Positions 1-8,149 of a stretch of 33,384 nt of DNA are shown piece by piece. The stretch spans positions 1-33,384 of the forward strand of contig CANQRV010000030.1 in the NCBI GenBank assembly GCA_947626355.1, written 5' to 3'. The DNA comes from an uncultured Muribaculaceae bacterium (lineage in GTDB: Bacteria; Bacteroidota; Bacteroidia; Bacteroidales; Muribaculaceae). A program made the position numbers and the translations under genes. Position 1 is the stretch's first letter, and every line of letters begins with the position of its first letter. A model generated the notes under the pieces. The model saw nothing but the letters and a program-made list of their open reading frames with translations. It was not told where the DNA came from and searched no databases.

Positions 1-103
1 GAGATTGCGACCATACTCCTGCGTCCGGTTTATACTCCTAAATTCGATGTTTTCAAATTTTTGTCATGTACTTAACAAAAACTTATAAACCTGCATTGCG
101 GCG

Positions 104-133
104 CAAAATTACAAAAAATAGTTTAAACGGCAA
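104..133 (-). promoter_or_regulatory. Bacteroidota-type promoter reading out of the window to the left
   Basis: Read on the minus strand there is TTG (plus-strand CAA at 131-133), a 19-nt spacer and TAATTTTG (plus-strand CAAAATTA at 104-111). This matches the Bacteroidota -33/-7 pattern. Transcription would start near 97 and run off the left edge. A possible minus-strand ATG lies at 12-14, but too little of the gene is present to name it. The 8-mer ATACTCCT occurs twice in the leader, at 13-20 and 32-39 of the plus strand. Confidence 0.6.
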
Positions 134-161
134 TTATATCGGAGAGTAGCATTGAAAATTC

Positions 162-192
162 TTGCATGGGAAATAGTTTGTGGTTAATTTTG
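162..192 (+). promoter_or_regulatory. Promoter of the flavodiiron gene
   Basis: TTG at 162-164, a 20-nt spacer and TAATTTTG at 185-192 match the Bacteroidota housekeeping promoter. The predicted start near 199 gives a leader of about 70 nt before the ATG at 270. It is arranged back to back with the leftward promoter at 104-133. Confidence 0.65.
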
Positions 193-269
193 CAGTCAGA
201 AAGGAATCTGGCCGGTAGCGGGCTTCCGGCTGCGGCCAGGTCATTACAGCAATTATGTAAGCCAACGTT

Positions 270-1460
270 ATGAATATAAGCAAAATCACACCCCACATCG
301 ACTATGTGGGCATCAACGACCGCGTCACCGACCGGTTTGAAGGACTCTGGCCGCTTCCTTACGGCGTCAGCTATAATTCCTATATCGTAAGAGACGAGAA
401 GACAGCGCTCATCGACACCGTGGAGATCGGTTTTGTGGAAGACCTTCTCGCCCATATCAGAGGCATAGATCCCGACATGACCATCGACTACCTTGTGGTC
501 AACCACATGGAGCCCGACCACTCGGGAGGCATCCCTGTGCTTCTCGAGGCTTATCCGCAACTCAAGCTCGTGGGCAACAAGCAGACTATCGGCATGCTCA
601 AGGGCTTCTACCATATAGAAGACGACGACCGCTTCATCGATGTGAAGACCGGAAATACGATTTCTCTTGGAGCAGTGACCTTGAGCTTCACGCTCACTCC
701 GATGGTGCACTGGCCGGAGACCATGATGACATACGTGGAAGAGGAGAAGGTGCTCTTCACCGGCGATGCTTTCGGATGCTTCGGCGCTCTCAACGGCGGT
801 GTCACCGACGACGAGATGGTGACCGACCATTTCTTCGGAGAGATGTATCGCTATTATTCCAACATCGTGGGCAAATACGGCCGCTTCGTGCAGAAGGCGA
901 TGCAGGCCGTCTCCGGCTTGAAGTTCGAATATGTCTGCTCCACCCATGGTCCCGTATGGCACAGCAGAATCCCCGAGGTGGTGGATATCTACAACCGCCT
1001 CAGTCTATATGAGCCTGAAGACGGCGTGGTGATCGTCTATGGCTCGATGTACGGCAACACGGCGGCTGTGGCTGAGGCCCTGGCTTCCAGACTGTGTGCC
1101 CGCGGCATCAGGAACATCAAGATCCACAATGCCTCGAAGAGCAACATGAGCTACATCATCTCCGATGCATTCCGCTATAAGGGGCTGATTGTGGGTAGCG
1201 CTACATATTCCATGAGGATGTTCCCCGAGATAGAGCGGTTTATGACCGCGATGGAGACACGTGAGGTGAATAACAAGGTGTTTGCCGCTTTCGGCAGCTT
1301 CACATGGGCTCCTGCAGCGTTGCCGGCCATACTGGAAGCAGCCAGGCGAATAGGCATGGAGCCGGTGGCAACCCTCATGATGAAGCAGAGCGCCGACGCC
1401 GACACAATGGCTCAGCTCAACTCTTTTGCCGACAGTTTTGTTGAAGCATATAATAAATGA
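270..1460 (+). CDS. fprA: FprA-type flavodiiron protein (O2/NO reductase)
   Basis: Soluble A-type flavoprotein that reduces O2 to water (or NO to N2O) with electrons from rubredoxin or a similar donor; in anaerobes it serves as an oxygen-scavenging enzyme. The N-terminal metallo-beta-lactamase domain (about residues 1-245) has the di-iron ligands in family order: H79-x-E81-x-D83-H84 (VVNHMEPDHSGG), H147, D166 (FTGDAFG) and H226 (STHGPVW). The C-terminal flavodoxin domain (from about 253) has the FMN loop GSMYGNT at 258-264. The length of 396 aa is typical of the two-domain class, with no fused rubredoxin. The stop overlaps the start of the next gene (ATGA), so the two are translationally coupled. 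Exact substrate preference (O2 or NO) cannot be read from the sequence. Confidence 0.95.
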   Translation: MNISKITPHIDYVGINDRVTDRFEGLWPLPYGVSYNSYIVRDEKTALIDTVEIGFVEDLLAHIRGIDPDMTIDYLVVNHMEPDHSGGIPVLLEAYPQLKLVGNKQTIGMLKGFYHIEDDDRFIDVKTGNTISLGAVTLSFTLTPMVHWPETMMTYVEEEKVLFTGDAFGCFGALNGGVTDDEMVTDHFFGEMYRYYSNIVGKYGRFVQKAMQAVSGLKFEYVCSTHGPVWHSRIPEVVDIYNRLSLYEPEDGVVIVYGSMYGNTAAVAEALASRLCARGIRNIKIHNASKSNMSYIISDAFRYKGLIVGSATYSMRMFPEIERFMTAMETREVNNKVFAAFGSFTWAPAALPAILEAARRIGMEPVATLMMKQSADADTMAQLNSFADSFVEAYNK

Positions 1461-1750
1461 TCGCAATGGAAAGAAAAGAAGACATCGACCCCCAGGCCCT
1501 CATAGGGAGAATCTCTGATGTCGTCAGGGAGTATATCGACAACGAGGAAGACTATTCCGACAATGTGCAGCTCGCAATCAATCCCTCCGACCTGAGTCTG
1601 GAGATCGCGGACCCCGACGACGACCTGCCGGAGCTCGACTACTATCCCATGATGGAGCTCGTGAGGATGTCGGCTTCGGATCCCGGACGCTGGGAGCCCG
1701 ACACCGACGCCATCTCCGATGTGGCATCCGAATATATACTCACCGAATAA
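1457..1750 (+). CDS. Small acidic protein of unknown function
   Basis: I do not recognise a family. The product is 97 aa and strongly acidic: about 27 Asp/Glu, including runs such as NEEDYSD and DPDDDLPELD. It has no cysteine, signal peptide or membrane segment, so it is probably cytoplasmic. The ATG at 1457 overlaps the flavodiiron stop (ATGA); an in-frame ATG at 1466 is an alternative start. Tight coupling to the flavodiiron gene and co-orientation with the DedA gene 30 bp downstream suggest one transcript. A role as a partner of the flavodiiron protein is only a guess from position. Confidence 0.8.
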   Translation: MIAMERKEDIDPQALIGRISDVVREYIDNEEDYSDNVQLAINPSDLSLEIADPDDDLPELDYYPMMELVRMSASDPGRWEPDTDAISDVASEYILTE

Positions 1751-1780
1751 TCACAAAGCCCACCCTACATTAATTATAGG

Positions 1781-2458
1781 ATGTTAGATCTCATATCCCT
1801 GTCCATCTTCGACGCAAGCCAGTTTTTCCAGTGGTTTGTGGAGAATGCCAACTATCTTTTCGTCTTCGTGTTCATGACGATCGAGAGTTCGTTCATACCG
1901 TTTCCCTCCGAGGTGGTGGTGCCACCGGCCGCCTATCTCGCCTGCACCAACGCTGGAGCCGGCAGCGACATGAACATATATATGGTGGTGGTGATGGCCA
2001 CCCTGGGCGCTCTCTGCGGAGCGTTTATCAACTATTACCTTGCACTCTGGATCGGGCGCCCCGTGGTCTATCGGTTTGCCGACAGCCGCATCGGGCATGC
2101 CTGCATGATCAACCGTGAGAAAGTGGAGAAGGCCGAGGCCTATTTCGACAAGCACGGCGCCATCTCCACATTCATCGGCCGTCTGATTCCCGCCATCAGG
2201 CAGCTGATATCTATTCCCGCGGGAATATCGAAGATGAATGTGGGCCAGTTCGCCATCTTCACAGCACTCGGAGCCCTTGTTTGGAACACTGTGCTGGCCC
2301 TGCTCGGCTACTGGCTGTCGCTCACAGTGAGTCCCGACATGCTCTTTGTCAAGGTGGAGGAATACAATAAATATCTGACATGGGCCGGCTACGGCATAGC
2401 CCTGCTATGTGTGGCCTTTATCCTCTGGAACGCTTTCAAGCCGAAACATAAAAAATAA
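1781..2458 (+). CDS. DedA-family membrane protein (SNARE-associated/VTT domain)
   Basis: Integral inner-membrane protein of the DedA family, some members of which flip undecaprenyl phosphate or phospholipids. The two conserved half-motifs are present: E35-S-S-F-I-P-F-P-S-E (residues 35-44), followed by VVVPPAAYLA, and R133 to R140 (GRLIPAIRQ), followed by ISIPAGIS. Hydrophobic segments are visible near residues 20-35, 65-92, 152-175 and 197-215. The length of 225 aa is usual for the family. It is followed by rpe after 26 bp. Substrate cannot be inferred. Confidence 0.9.
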   Translation: MLDLISLSIFDASQFFQWFVENANYLFVFVFMTIESSFIPFPSEVVVPPAAYLACTNAGAGSDMNIYMVVVMATLGALCGAFINYYLALWIGRPVVYRFADSRIGHACMINREKVEKAEAYFDKHGAISTFIGRLIPAIRQLISIPAGISKMNVGQFAIFTALGALVWNTVLALLGYWLSLTVSPDMLFVKVEEYNKYLTWAGYGIALLCVAFILWNAFKPKHKK

Positions 2459-2486
2459 TACCTGACACCATTATACCTGACACCAT
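2458..2486. repeat. 15-bp tandem duplication at the rpe start
   Basis: The 14-mer ATACCTGACACCAT occurs perfectly at 2458-2471 and 2473-2486, a period of 15 bp. The second copy runs into the rpe ATG at 2485, and the first copy begins at the last base of the DedA stop codon. It looks like a local slippage duplication of the translation initiation region. Confidence 0.85.
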
Positions 2487-3129
2487 GAAAATATCACCCT
2501 CACTGCTGGCGGCCGATTTCGCGGAGCTCCGGCCTGATCTGGAGATGATCAACCGCTCTGTCGCCCGTTATCTCCATCTCGACGTGATGGACGGCGTTTT
2601 TGTGCCCAATATCTCTTTCGGATTTCCCGTGATGAAGTCGGTGGCCAAGATCTCTACAAAGCCACTCGACGTGCATCTGATGATAGTGGATCCCGACAAG
2701 TGGATATCGCAGGTGCGCGACACCGGCGCCGAGATCATGAATTTCCACTGGGAGGCCTGCCGCCATGTCCACAGCACCGTGCAGCGCATCCATGAGGCCG
2801 GCATGAAGGCCGGTCTCACCATATGCCCGGCCACTCCAGTGGCCATGCTTGCCGACATCGTCGCCGACCTTGACCTTGTGCTGATAATGTCGGTCAACCC
2901 AGGCTTCGGAGGGCAGCCGTTCATCAGGCATTCGCTCGACAAGGTGAAGGAGCTGCGCCGCCTCATAGCAGCGACCGGCTCGAAAGCGGAAATCGAGGTT
3001 GACGGAGGCGTCAACCTCTCAACAGGCGCGGAGCTGGCGGAGGCCGGAGCCGATATTCTTGTGGCCGGCAGCGCAGTCTTCAAGGCGCCCGACCCTGAAG
3101 CATACATCAGGCAGCTTGCAGAGCTTTGA
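2485..3129 (+). CDS. rpe: Ribulose-phosphate 3-epimerase
   Basis: Interconverts D-ribulose 5-phosphate and D-xylulose 5-phosphate in the pentose phosphate pathway. It is a TIM barrel of 214 aa, the normal family length. Metal and catalytic residues are visible in family order: H31-L-D33 (HLDVMDGVFVPN), H64 (DVHLMI) and D173 (EVDGGVN). The phosphate-binding loop SVNPGFGGQPF lies near 136-146. The start MKISPSLLAADF is the usual N terminus. The gene ends 12 bp from the convergent ligA stop, leaving no room for a separate terminator. Confidence 0.97.
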   Translation: MKISPSLLAADFAELRPDLEMINRSVARYLHLDVMDGVFVPNISFGFPVMKSVAKISTKPLDVHLMIVDPDKWISQVRDTGAEIMNFHWEACRHVHSTVQRIHEAGMKAGLTICPATPVAMLADIVADLDLVLIMSVNPGFGGQPFIRHSLDKVKELRRLIAATGSKAEIEVDGGVNLSTGAELAEAGADILVAGSAVFKAPDPEAYIRQLAEL

Positions 3130-3141
3130 GCCCTGCAGGCC

Positions 3142-5166
3142 TCAATGGTCGCCTCCGCGGCCTATCATATCGAGAAACTCGTCTTCCCCTATCATCGGGA
3201 TGCCGAGTTTCTCGCATTTTTCACGCTTGGCAGGCCCCATGTTTTCTCCGGCCAGCACGAAGCTCGTCTTCTTCGATATGCTGCCCGAGTTCTTGCCACC
3301 CTCACGCTCAATGAGGTCTTTGTATTCATCGCGCGAGTGATGGGAGAATGTGCCGGATATCACGATCGTCTTCCCTTCGAGGGCGTTGCCCGACACAGTG
3401 AGCTGCTCCTCGCTGAGGGCGAGTCTCACGCCTGCTTCCCTGAGCCGCTCGATGTTGCTGACGTTGACAGGCTCGCGTAGGAAGTCGTAGATGTTGCGGG
3501 CTATCACGGGCCCGATGTCCTGTATGGCCGAGATTTCCTCCACATCCATCTCCATGAGGCGCTCCATGCTGCCGACACCCTTGGCCAGTCGCTTGGCGGT
3601 GGTCTCGCCGACATTGGGAATCGACAGGGCATAGAGCACCCTCTCGAACGGCACCTCCCTGGAGGCTTCTATTCCCTTGATGATGCGTGAAGCCGTCTTT
3701 TCTCCTATCCTATCGAGCTTCGACAGCTTCTCGGCAGTGAGGTCGTAGAGCTGCCCGATGTTCTCTACCAGTCCGCAGGAGAAGAGAAGCTCGGCGGTTT
3801 CCTCGCCGATCCCGTCGATATCCATCATGCGGCGGGCGCAGAAATGTTCTATGCGTCCGGTGATCTGCGGACGGCAGCCGTATTTGTTGGGGCATACCCA
3901 TGCCGCGTCGCCGTAGATGCGTTCGAGCGGTGTGCCGCATACCGGACACTTCGTCACATATTCAATCTTCAGAGCATCTTTGGGACGCTTCTCGATGTCG
4001 ACTCCCACAATCTGCGGAATAATCTCCCCGGCTTTCTCCACATATAGCCAGTCGCCCTGATGGATGTCGAGCTCGGCCACTATGTCGGCATTGTGTAGCG
4101 ACGCGCGCTTCACGATGGTGCCCGACAGCAACACCGGCTTGAGATTGGCCACCGGCGTCACGATGCCCATACGGCCCGTCTCGAAGGTTACCTCCTGAAG
4201 CGGAGTGCAGGCCCGCTCCGGATTGAACTTGAATGCCACGGCCCAGCGTGGCGATTTGGCGGTGAAGCCGAGGTTGAGTTGCTGCCTCAGTGAGTTGACC
4301 TTGAAGACGAGGCCGTCGGTGGCCACGGGGAGCTCCTTGCGGTGCTCGTCCCAATAGGCCACGAAATCATCCACTTCTTTCAGGGAATGGAGCAGGGCCA
4401 TAGATTTCGACACCTTGAATCCCCAGTGCTCGGCGGCGAGCATATTCTCATAATGGTTGTAGTAGGGGAGATGGTCGCTGAGCAGATAGTAGAAGCGGGC
4501 GTCGAGATGACGCCTGGCCACTTCCCGGGGATCCTGCATCTTGAGGGTGCCTGAAGCCGCGTTGCGCGGATTGGCGAAGAGTGGCTCTTCATTGTAGGCC
4601 CTCTCGGCGTTGAGGCGCTCAAACACCTCCCAGGGCATCAGTATCTCTCCGCGGATCTCGAACTCGTCGGGCCAGTCGCCGGGCATGAGCTGAAGAGGCA
4701 CTGAACGGATGGTACGAACGTTTGCCGTGACGTCGTCGCCCTGCGTGCCGTCGCCGCGGGTCACGGCCCTGACCATGCGCCCTCCCTTATAGGTGATGGA
4801 TATCGAGGTGCCGTCGAATTTCATCTCGCCGACCACCTCGAAGCTCTCGCCTCCGAGTGCCTTGTCGACGCGCTCAAACCATTCGTCGACCTCCCCTATG
4901 GAATAAGTGTTGGAGAGCGACATCATAGGGCGCGCGTGCACTACATGTGTGAACTCCTTCGTGAGGTCGCTTCCCACACGCATGGTGGGGGAGTCGGGAT
5001 CTTGAAATTCCGGGAATCCCTTCTCCAGACTCTCGAGTTCCTTCAGCATCATGTCGAAGTCCCGGTCGGAAACCGTGGGTCTGTTGAGCACGTAATAGCT
5101 GTGGTTGTGGCGGTTTATCTCCCGGCGGAGTGTCTCTATGCGGTCTTTGGCTTGGTCGGGTGTCAT
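3142..5166 (-). CDS. ligA: NAD+-dependent DNA ligase
   Basis: Seals nicks in DNA during replication and repair using NAD+. The adenylation domain has the nucleophilic lysine K116 in the motif MKFDG (115-119), and an N-terminal Ia domain with HNHSYYV (20-26). It is followed by the OB fold, a four-cysteine zinc finger (CPVC near 407, then C-x5-C near 427-433), helix-hairpin-helix repeats (for example IDGIGEETAELLF and IPNVGETTAKRL) and a C-terminal BRCT domain from about residue 595. The length of 674 aa is standard. It is convergent with rpe and divergent from lutA. I see no classical promoter in the 151-bp space upstream. Confidence 0.97.
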   Translation of the reverse strand: MTPDQAKDRIETLRREINRHNHSYYVLNRPTVSDRDFDMMLKELESLEKGFPEFQDPDSPTMRVGSDLTKEFTHVVHARPMMSLSNTYSIGEVDEWFERVDKALGGESFEVVGEMKFDGTSISITYKGGRMVRAVTRGDGTQGDDVTANVRTIRSVPLQLMPGDWPDEFEIRGEILMPWEVFERLNAERAYNEEPLFANPRNAASGTLKMQDPREVARRHLDARFYYLLSDHLPYYNHYENMLAAEHWGFKVSKSMALLHSLKEVDDFVAYWDEHRKELPVATDGLVFKVNSLRQQLNLGFTAKSPRWAVAFKFNPERACTPLQEVTFETGRMGIVTPVANLKPVLLSGTIVKRASLHNADIVAELDIHQGDWLYVEKAGEIIPQIVGVDIEKRPKDALKIEYVTKCPVCGTPLERIYGDAAWVCPNKYGCRPQITGRIEHFCARRMMDIDGIGEETAELLFSCGLVENIGQLYDLTAEKLSKLDRIGEKTASRIIKGIEASREVPFERVLYALSIPNVGETTAKRLAKGVGSMERLMEMDVEEISAIQDIGPVIARNIYDFLREPVNVSNIERLREAGVRLALSEEQLTVSGNALEGKTIVISGTFSHHSRDEYKDLIEREGGKNSGSISKKTSFVLAGENMGPAKREKCEKLGIPMIGEDEFLDMIGRGGDH

Positions 5167-5239
5167 GTGGAATGGTGTCGGTTAAAAATTGAGATTACTT
5201 ACTTTAAACAATCCTCGCCGTCGTTTTATTATCATTAAA

Positions 5240-5275
5240 GTTAAAAAATGTTGCGAGAGCAAAAACTTTTTTAAC
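5240..5275. promoter_or_regulatory. Interrupted palindrome between ligA and lutA, candidate operator
   Basis: The outer arms GTTAAAAAA (5240-5248) and TTTTTTAAC (5267-5275) are exact inverted repeats. The inner arms TTGC (5251-5254) and GCAA (5259-5262) are also exact inverses around GAGA. It lies 43 bp upstream of the lutA ATG, between divergently transcribed genes where a terminator would serve no clear purpose. A regulator binding site for the lactate operon is plausible but unproven. Confidence 0.4.
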
Positions 5276-5317
5276 TCAGAGGGCATTATATGATTAACAA
5301 CCTAAAGTGGAAATACT

Positions 5318-6055
5318 ATGAAAGTAGGATTATTCATACCATGTTACGTCGATGCTGTGTTCCCGCAGGTGGGAGTGGCATGCTATAGACTTCTGCGTCA
5401 TCTCGGCTATGATGTGGAATGCCCGAAGAAGCAGACATGCTGCGGGCAGCCGATGGCAAATGCAGGCTTCGAGAAAGACGGCGAGCGACTTGCCCGTCAT
5501 TTCAGTGATTTGTTTTCAGGCTATGATTATGTCGTGGCGCCGTCGGTGTCGTGTACGGCATTCATCAAGCTCAACTATCCCAGGCTTCTCCATGAGCCGG
5601 ATGACTGCTGCGTGTCGCGCAATTGCATCGACATGGTGGAGTTTCTCCATGATGTGGCCAAGGTGAAGGGACCTCTGGGACGTTTTCCGCATAAGGTGAG
5701 CCTCCACAATTCCTGTCACGGAGTGAGGGAGCTCCATCTCTCATCGCCATCAGAGCTTAACATCCCTCCCTTCAACAAGATCAAAGACCTCCTGTCGCTT
5801 GTGGAGGGGATAGAGGTGGTGGAGCCCGACCGTCCCGATGAGTGCTGCGGCTTCGGAGGCATGTTCAGCATCGAGGAGAAGGGGGTCAGCCGCTTGATGG
5901 GCCGGGAGAAGCTCCAGCGGCATATCGACACAGGCGCCGAATACATCACAGGCGCCGACTGCAGCTGTCTGATGCATCTGGCAGGAGTAGCCGGCAAGGA
6001 CGGCAAGAACATACAATTCAAACACGTGGTGGAGATTCTCGCCTCAGGGCTTTGA
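5318..6055 (+). CDS. lutA: Lactate utilization protein A (CCG-domain Fe-S oxidoreductase)
   Basis: Subunit of the LutABC iron-sulfur complex that oxidises L-lactate to pyruvate. Both cysteine-rich CCG domains are present: TCCGQP with C41-C42, and ECCGFGG with C176-C177. The linked cysteines SVSCTAF (C79) and LHNSCHG (C133) are also present. The length of 245 aa agrees with LutA/YkgE proteins. It is the first gene of lutA-lutB-lutC-permease, with 28 bp to lutB. The physiological electron acceptor is unknown. Confidence 0.93.
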   Translation: MKVGLFIPCYVDAVFPQVGVACYRLLRHLGYDVECPKKQTCCGQPMANAGFEKDGERLARHFSDLFSGYDYVVAPSVSCTAFIKLNYPRLLHEPDDCCVSRNCIDMVEFLHDVAKVKGPLGRFPHKVSLHNSCHGVRELHLSSPSELNIPPFNKIKDLLSLVEGIEVVEPDRPDECCGFGGMFSIEEKGVSRLMGREKLQRHIDTGAEYITGADCSCLMHLAGVAGKDGKNIQFKHVVEILASGL

Positions 6056-6083
6056 ACGGCCTCCGCAAATAAAGAAATCAGCT

Positions 6084-7457
6084 ATGAGCACATCACATAC
6101 AAAGGCCGCAGAGGAGTTTCTGAAAAAAGAGACATACGCCCGCTGGCACGACAATACGTTCTGGGGCGTGAGGATAAAACGCGACAAGATGGCCCACGGG
6201 CTACCCGAATGGGAACAGCTCCGGGAGAAAGCGTCAGAGATCAAACGCCACACATTGACCCATCTCGACCATTATGCGGCTAAGTTTGCCGACAATGCAG
6301 AGAAAAACGGGGTAGTGGTTCACTGGGCTGAAGATGCCGCCGAGTTCAACAGCATAGTCTACGACATTCTGAAAAGCCACGACGTGAAGAAGCTCGTGAA
6401 ATCGAAGTCGATGCTCACCGAGGAGTGCGATATGAATCCATATCTGGAGGAGCGCGGCATCGATGTGGTGGAGACCGACCTCGGAGAGCGAATCATACAG
6501 CTCAATCATCAGAAGCCGAGCCATATCGTGATGCCGGCAATCCATCTCGACCATCACGATGTAGGAGCGCTGTTTGAGAAGGTTCTCCAGACGGAAAAAG
6601 ACAACCATGACCCGACATACCTCACATATATGGCGCGTCTCAGTCTCCGCAACGAGTTCCTGACGGCACAGGCAGGCATGACGGGGGCGAATTTCGGCAT
6701 AGCCGAGACCGGTGATATCGTGGTGTGCACCAACGAGGGCAACGCCGACATGTCGACTTCCTGTCCTCCGCTCCATATAGCGGCGATAGGACTTGAGAAG
6801 ATCATTCCCGACTATGACTCGCTTGCCGTGTTCCATAGGCTTCTGGCACGTTCGGCCACCGGACAGCCCACGACCGTCTTTACAAGCCATTTCCGCAAGG
6901 CTCGCCCAGGAGCCGACAAGATGCATATCATCATCGTGGACAACGGCCGCAGCGAGTGGCTTGCCGACGAGAAGCACTGGGAGACTCTCAAATGCATGAG
7001 ATGCGGAGCCTGCATGAACACTTGCCCCGTGTATCGTCTCTCCGGCGGATATTCCTATTCTTATTTCATCCCCGGTCCTCTCGGCATCAATCTCGGCATG
7101 CTCCGTGATCCGCAGAAGTATTCAGGCAATGTCAGCGCGTGCACCCTGTGCCTCAGCTGCCAGAATGTATGTCCGGCCAAGGTGAATCTCGGCGACCAGA
7201 TCTACAAGTGGCGTCAGCAGCTCGATTCGTTCGGTACGGCCAACAAGGAAAAGAAGATGATCTGCAAGGCGATGAAGATGGTGCTCGACAGCCCCTCTGT
7301 CTATAATGCCGCCACGTCTTCGCTCAGCATTGTCAACCATCTGTCGGAAGGGCTTGTGAACTGCGGTCTCAATCCCTGGGCCTATGGCCACAAGACGATG
7401 AAGTTTCCGAAGAAGCCGTTCCATAAGCTCATCGACGGGCTTGAGAAAGAGGATTAA
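6084..7457 (+). CDS. lutB: Lactate utilization protein B (LUD domain plus two 4Fe-4S clusters)
   Basis: Iron-sulfur subunit of the lactate dehydrogenase complex. The N-terminal LUD domain (about 75-300) includes GANFGIAETGDIVV. It is followed by two 4Fe-4S motifs: C304-x2-C307-x2-C310-x3-C314-P (CMRCGACMNTCP) and C353-x2-C356-x2-C359-x3-C363-P (CTLCLSCQNVCP). The length of 457 aa fits LutB/YkgF. It is separated from lutC by 71 bp that contain short repeats. Confidence 0.95.
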   Translation: MSTSHTKAAEEFLKKETYARWHDNTFWGVRIKRDKMAHGLPEWEQLREKASEIKRHTLTHLDHYAAKFADNAEKNGVVVHWAEDAAEFNSIVYDILKSHDVKKLVKSKSMLTEECDMNPYLEERGIDVVETDLGERIIQLNHQKPSHIVMPAIHLDHHDVGALFEKVLQTEKDNHDPTYLTYMARLSLRNEFLTAQAGMTGANFGIAETGDIVVCTNEGNADMSTSCPPLHIAAIGLEKIIPDYDSLAVFHRLLARSATGQPTTVFTSHFRKARPGADKMHIIIVDNGRSEWLADEKHWETLKCMRCGACMNTCPVYRLSGGYSYSYFIPGPLGINLGMLRDPQKYSGNVSACTLCLSCQNVCPAKVNLGDQIYKWRQQLDSFGTANKEKKMICKAMKMVLDSPSVYNAATSSLSIVNHLSEGLVNCGLNPWAYGHKTMKFPKKPFHKLIDGLEKED

Positions 7458-7462
7458 ACAAC

Positions 7463-7519
7463 AAAGTACTGAGTGCCAAGTATAAAGTACTGATGACTAA
7501 AGACCAAAAGACTAAAGAC
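7463..7519. repeat. Short repeated decamers between lutB and lutC
   Basis: Two different decamers are each present twice: AAAGTACTGA at 7463-7472 and 7484-7493, and GACTAAAGAC at 7495-7504 and 7510-7519. They fill most of the 71-bp lutB-lutC gap, which is much longer than the 28-39 bp gaps elsewhere in this operon. They resemble low-complexity spacer DNA; no stable hairpin is evident. Confidence 0.7.
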
Positions 7520-7528
7520 TGATAGACC

Positions 7529-8110
7529 ATGAGCAGGGAATCGATACTTGAGAGATGCCGGCGCAACGTGAAGGAGCAATATCCGATGCCGGTGCTCGAC
7601 GATATAAAGGCTTTGGAATACGACGACCCATGGGGCTCGTTTCTGGAGATGAGCCGCAGCATGGGCTGCAATGTGCTCGAATATGGAGAGGGGGAGAGCC
7701 TCGACGACGTAATCAGGAAGGCATATCCTGATGCTGTGGATATATGCTCGAATGTGGAGGGCGTGACAATCGCCAATATGAATCCCGACACATTGCTCAA
7801 CCCGTCGGCGCTCAACGGCGTGGATGTCGGTGTTGTGCAGGGTGTATTCGGTGTGGCCGAGAACGGCTGTGTCTGGGTGCCGCAGACGATGAAAAACAAG
7901 GCTGTGTGCTTCATTTCGGAAAACCTCGTGATACTCGTGCCGAAAGGACAGGCAGTCAGCAATATGCATCAGGCGTATAAGAAAATAGCGTTCAACGATT
8001 ATGGCTACGGAGCATTTATCTCAGGCCCGTCGAAGACTGCCGATATCGCGCAGGTGCTTGTGATGGGCGCCCAGGCTGCGAGGAGCGTCACCATCGTCGT
8101 GACGGAATGA
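7529..8110 (+). CDS. lutC: Lactate utilization protein C (LUD domain)
   Basis: Third subunit of LutABC, a LUD-domain protein of the 5-formyltetrahydrofolate cyclo-ligase-like fold. The C-terminal hallmark GPSKTADIAQVLVMGAQ lies near residues 171-187. The length of 193 aa is normal. It lies 39 bp ahead of the lactate permease gene on the same strand. It has no iron-sulfur ligands of its own, as expected for LutC. Confidence 0.93.
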   Translation: MSRESILERCRRNVKEQYPMPVLDDIKALEYDDPWGSFLEMSRSMGCNVLEYGEGESLDDVIRKAYPDAVDICSNVEGVTIANMNPDTLLNPSALNGVDVGVVQGVFGVAENGCVWVPQTMKNKAVCFISENLVILVPKGQAVSNMHQAYKKIAFNDYGYGAFISGPSKTADIAQVLVMGAQAARSVTIVVTE

Positions 8111-8149
8111 GAGACCAACACGAAGTGTCACTACTAATACATTAGCAGT

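Noticed and set aside
123..962. Long open frame on the minus strand opposite the flavodiiron gene
   Set aside because: It is the complement of a clear flavodiiron protein; the translation is His/Val-rich without any motif, typical of antisense frames in this GC-biased coding DNA.
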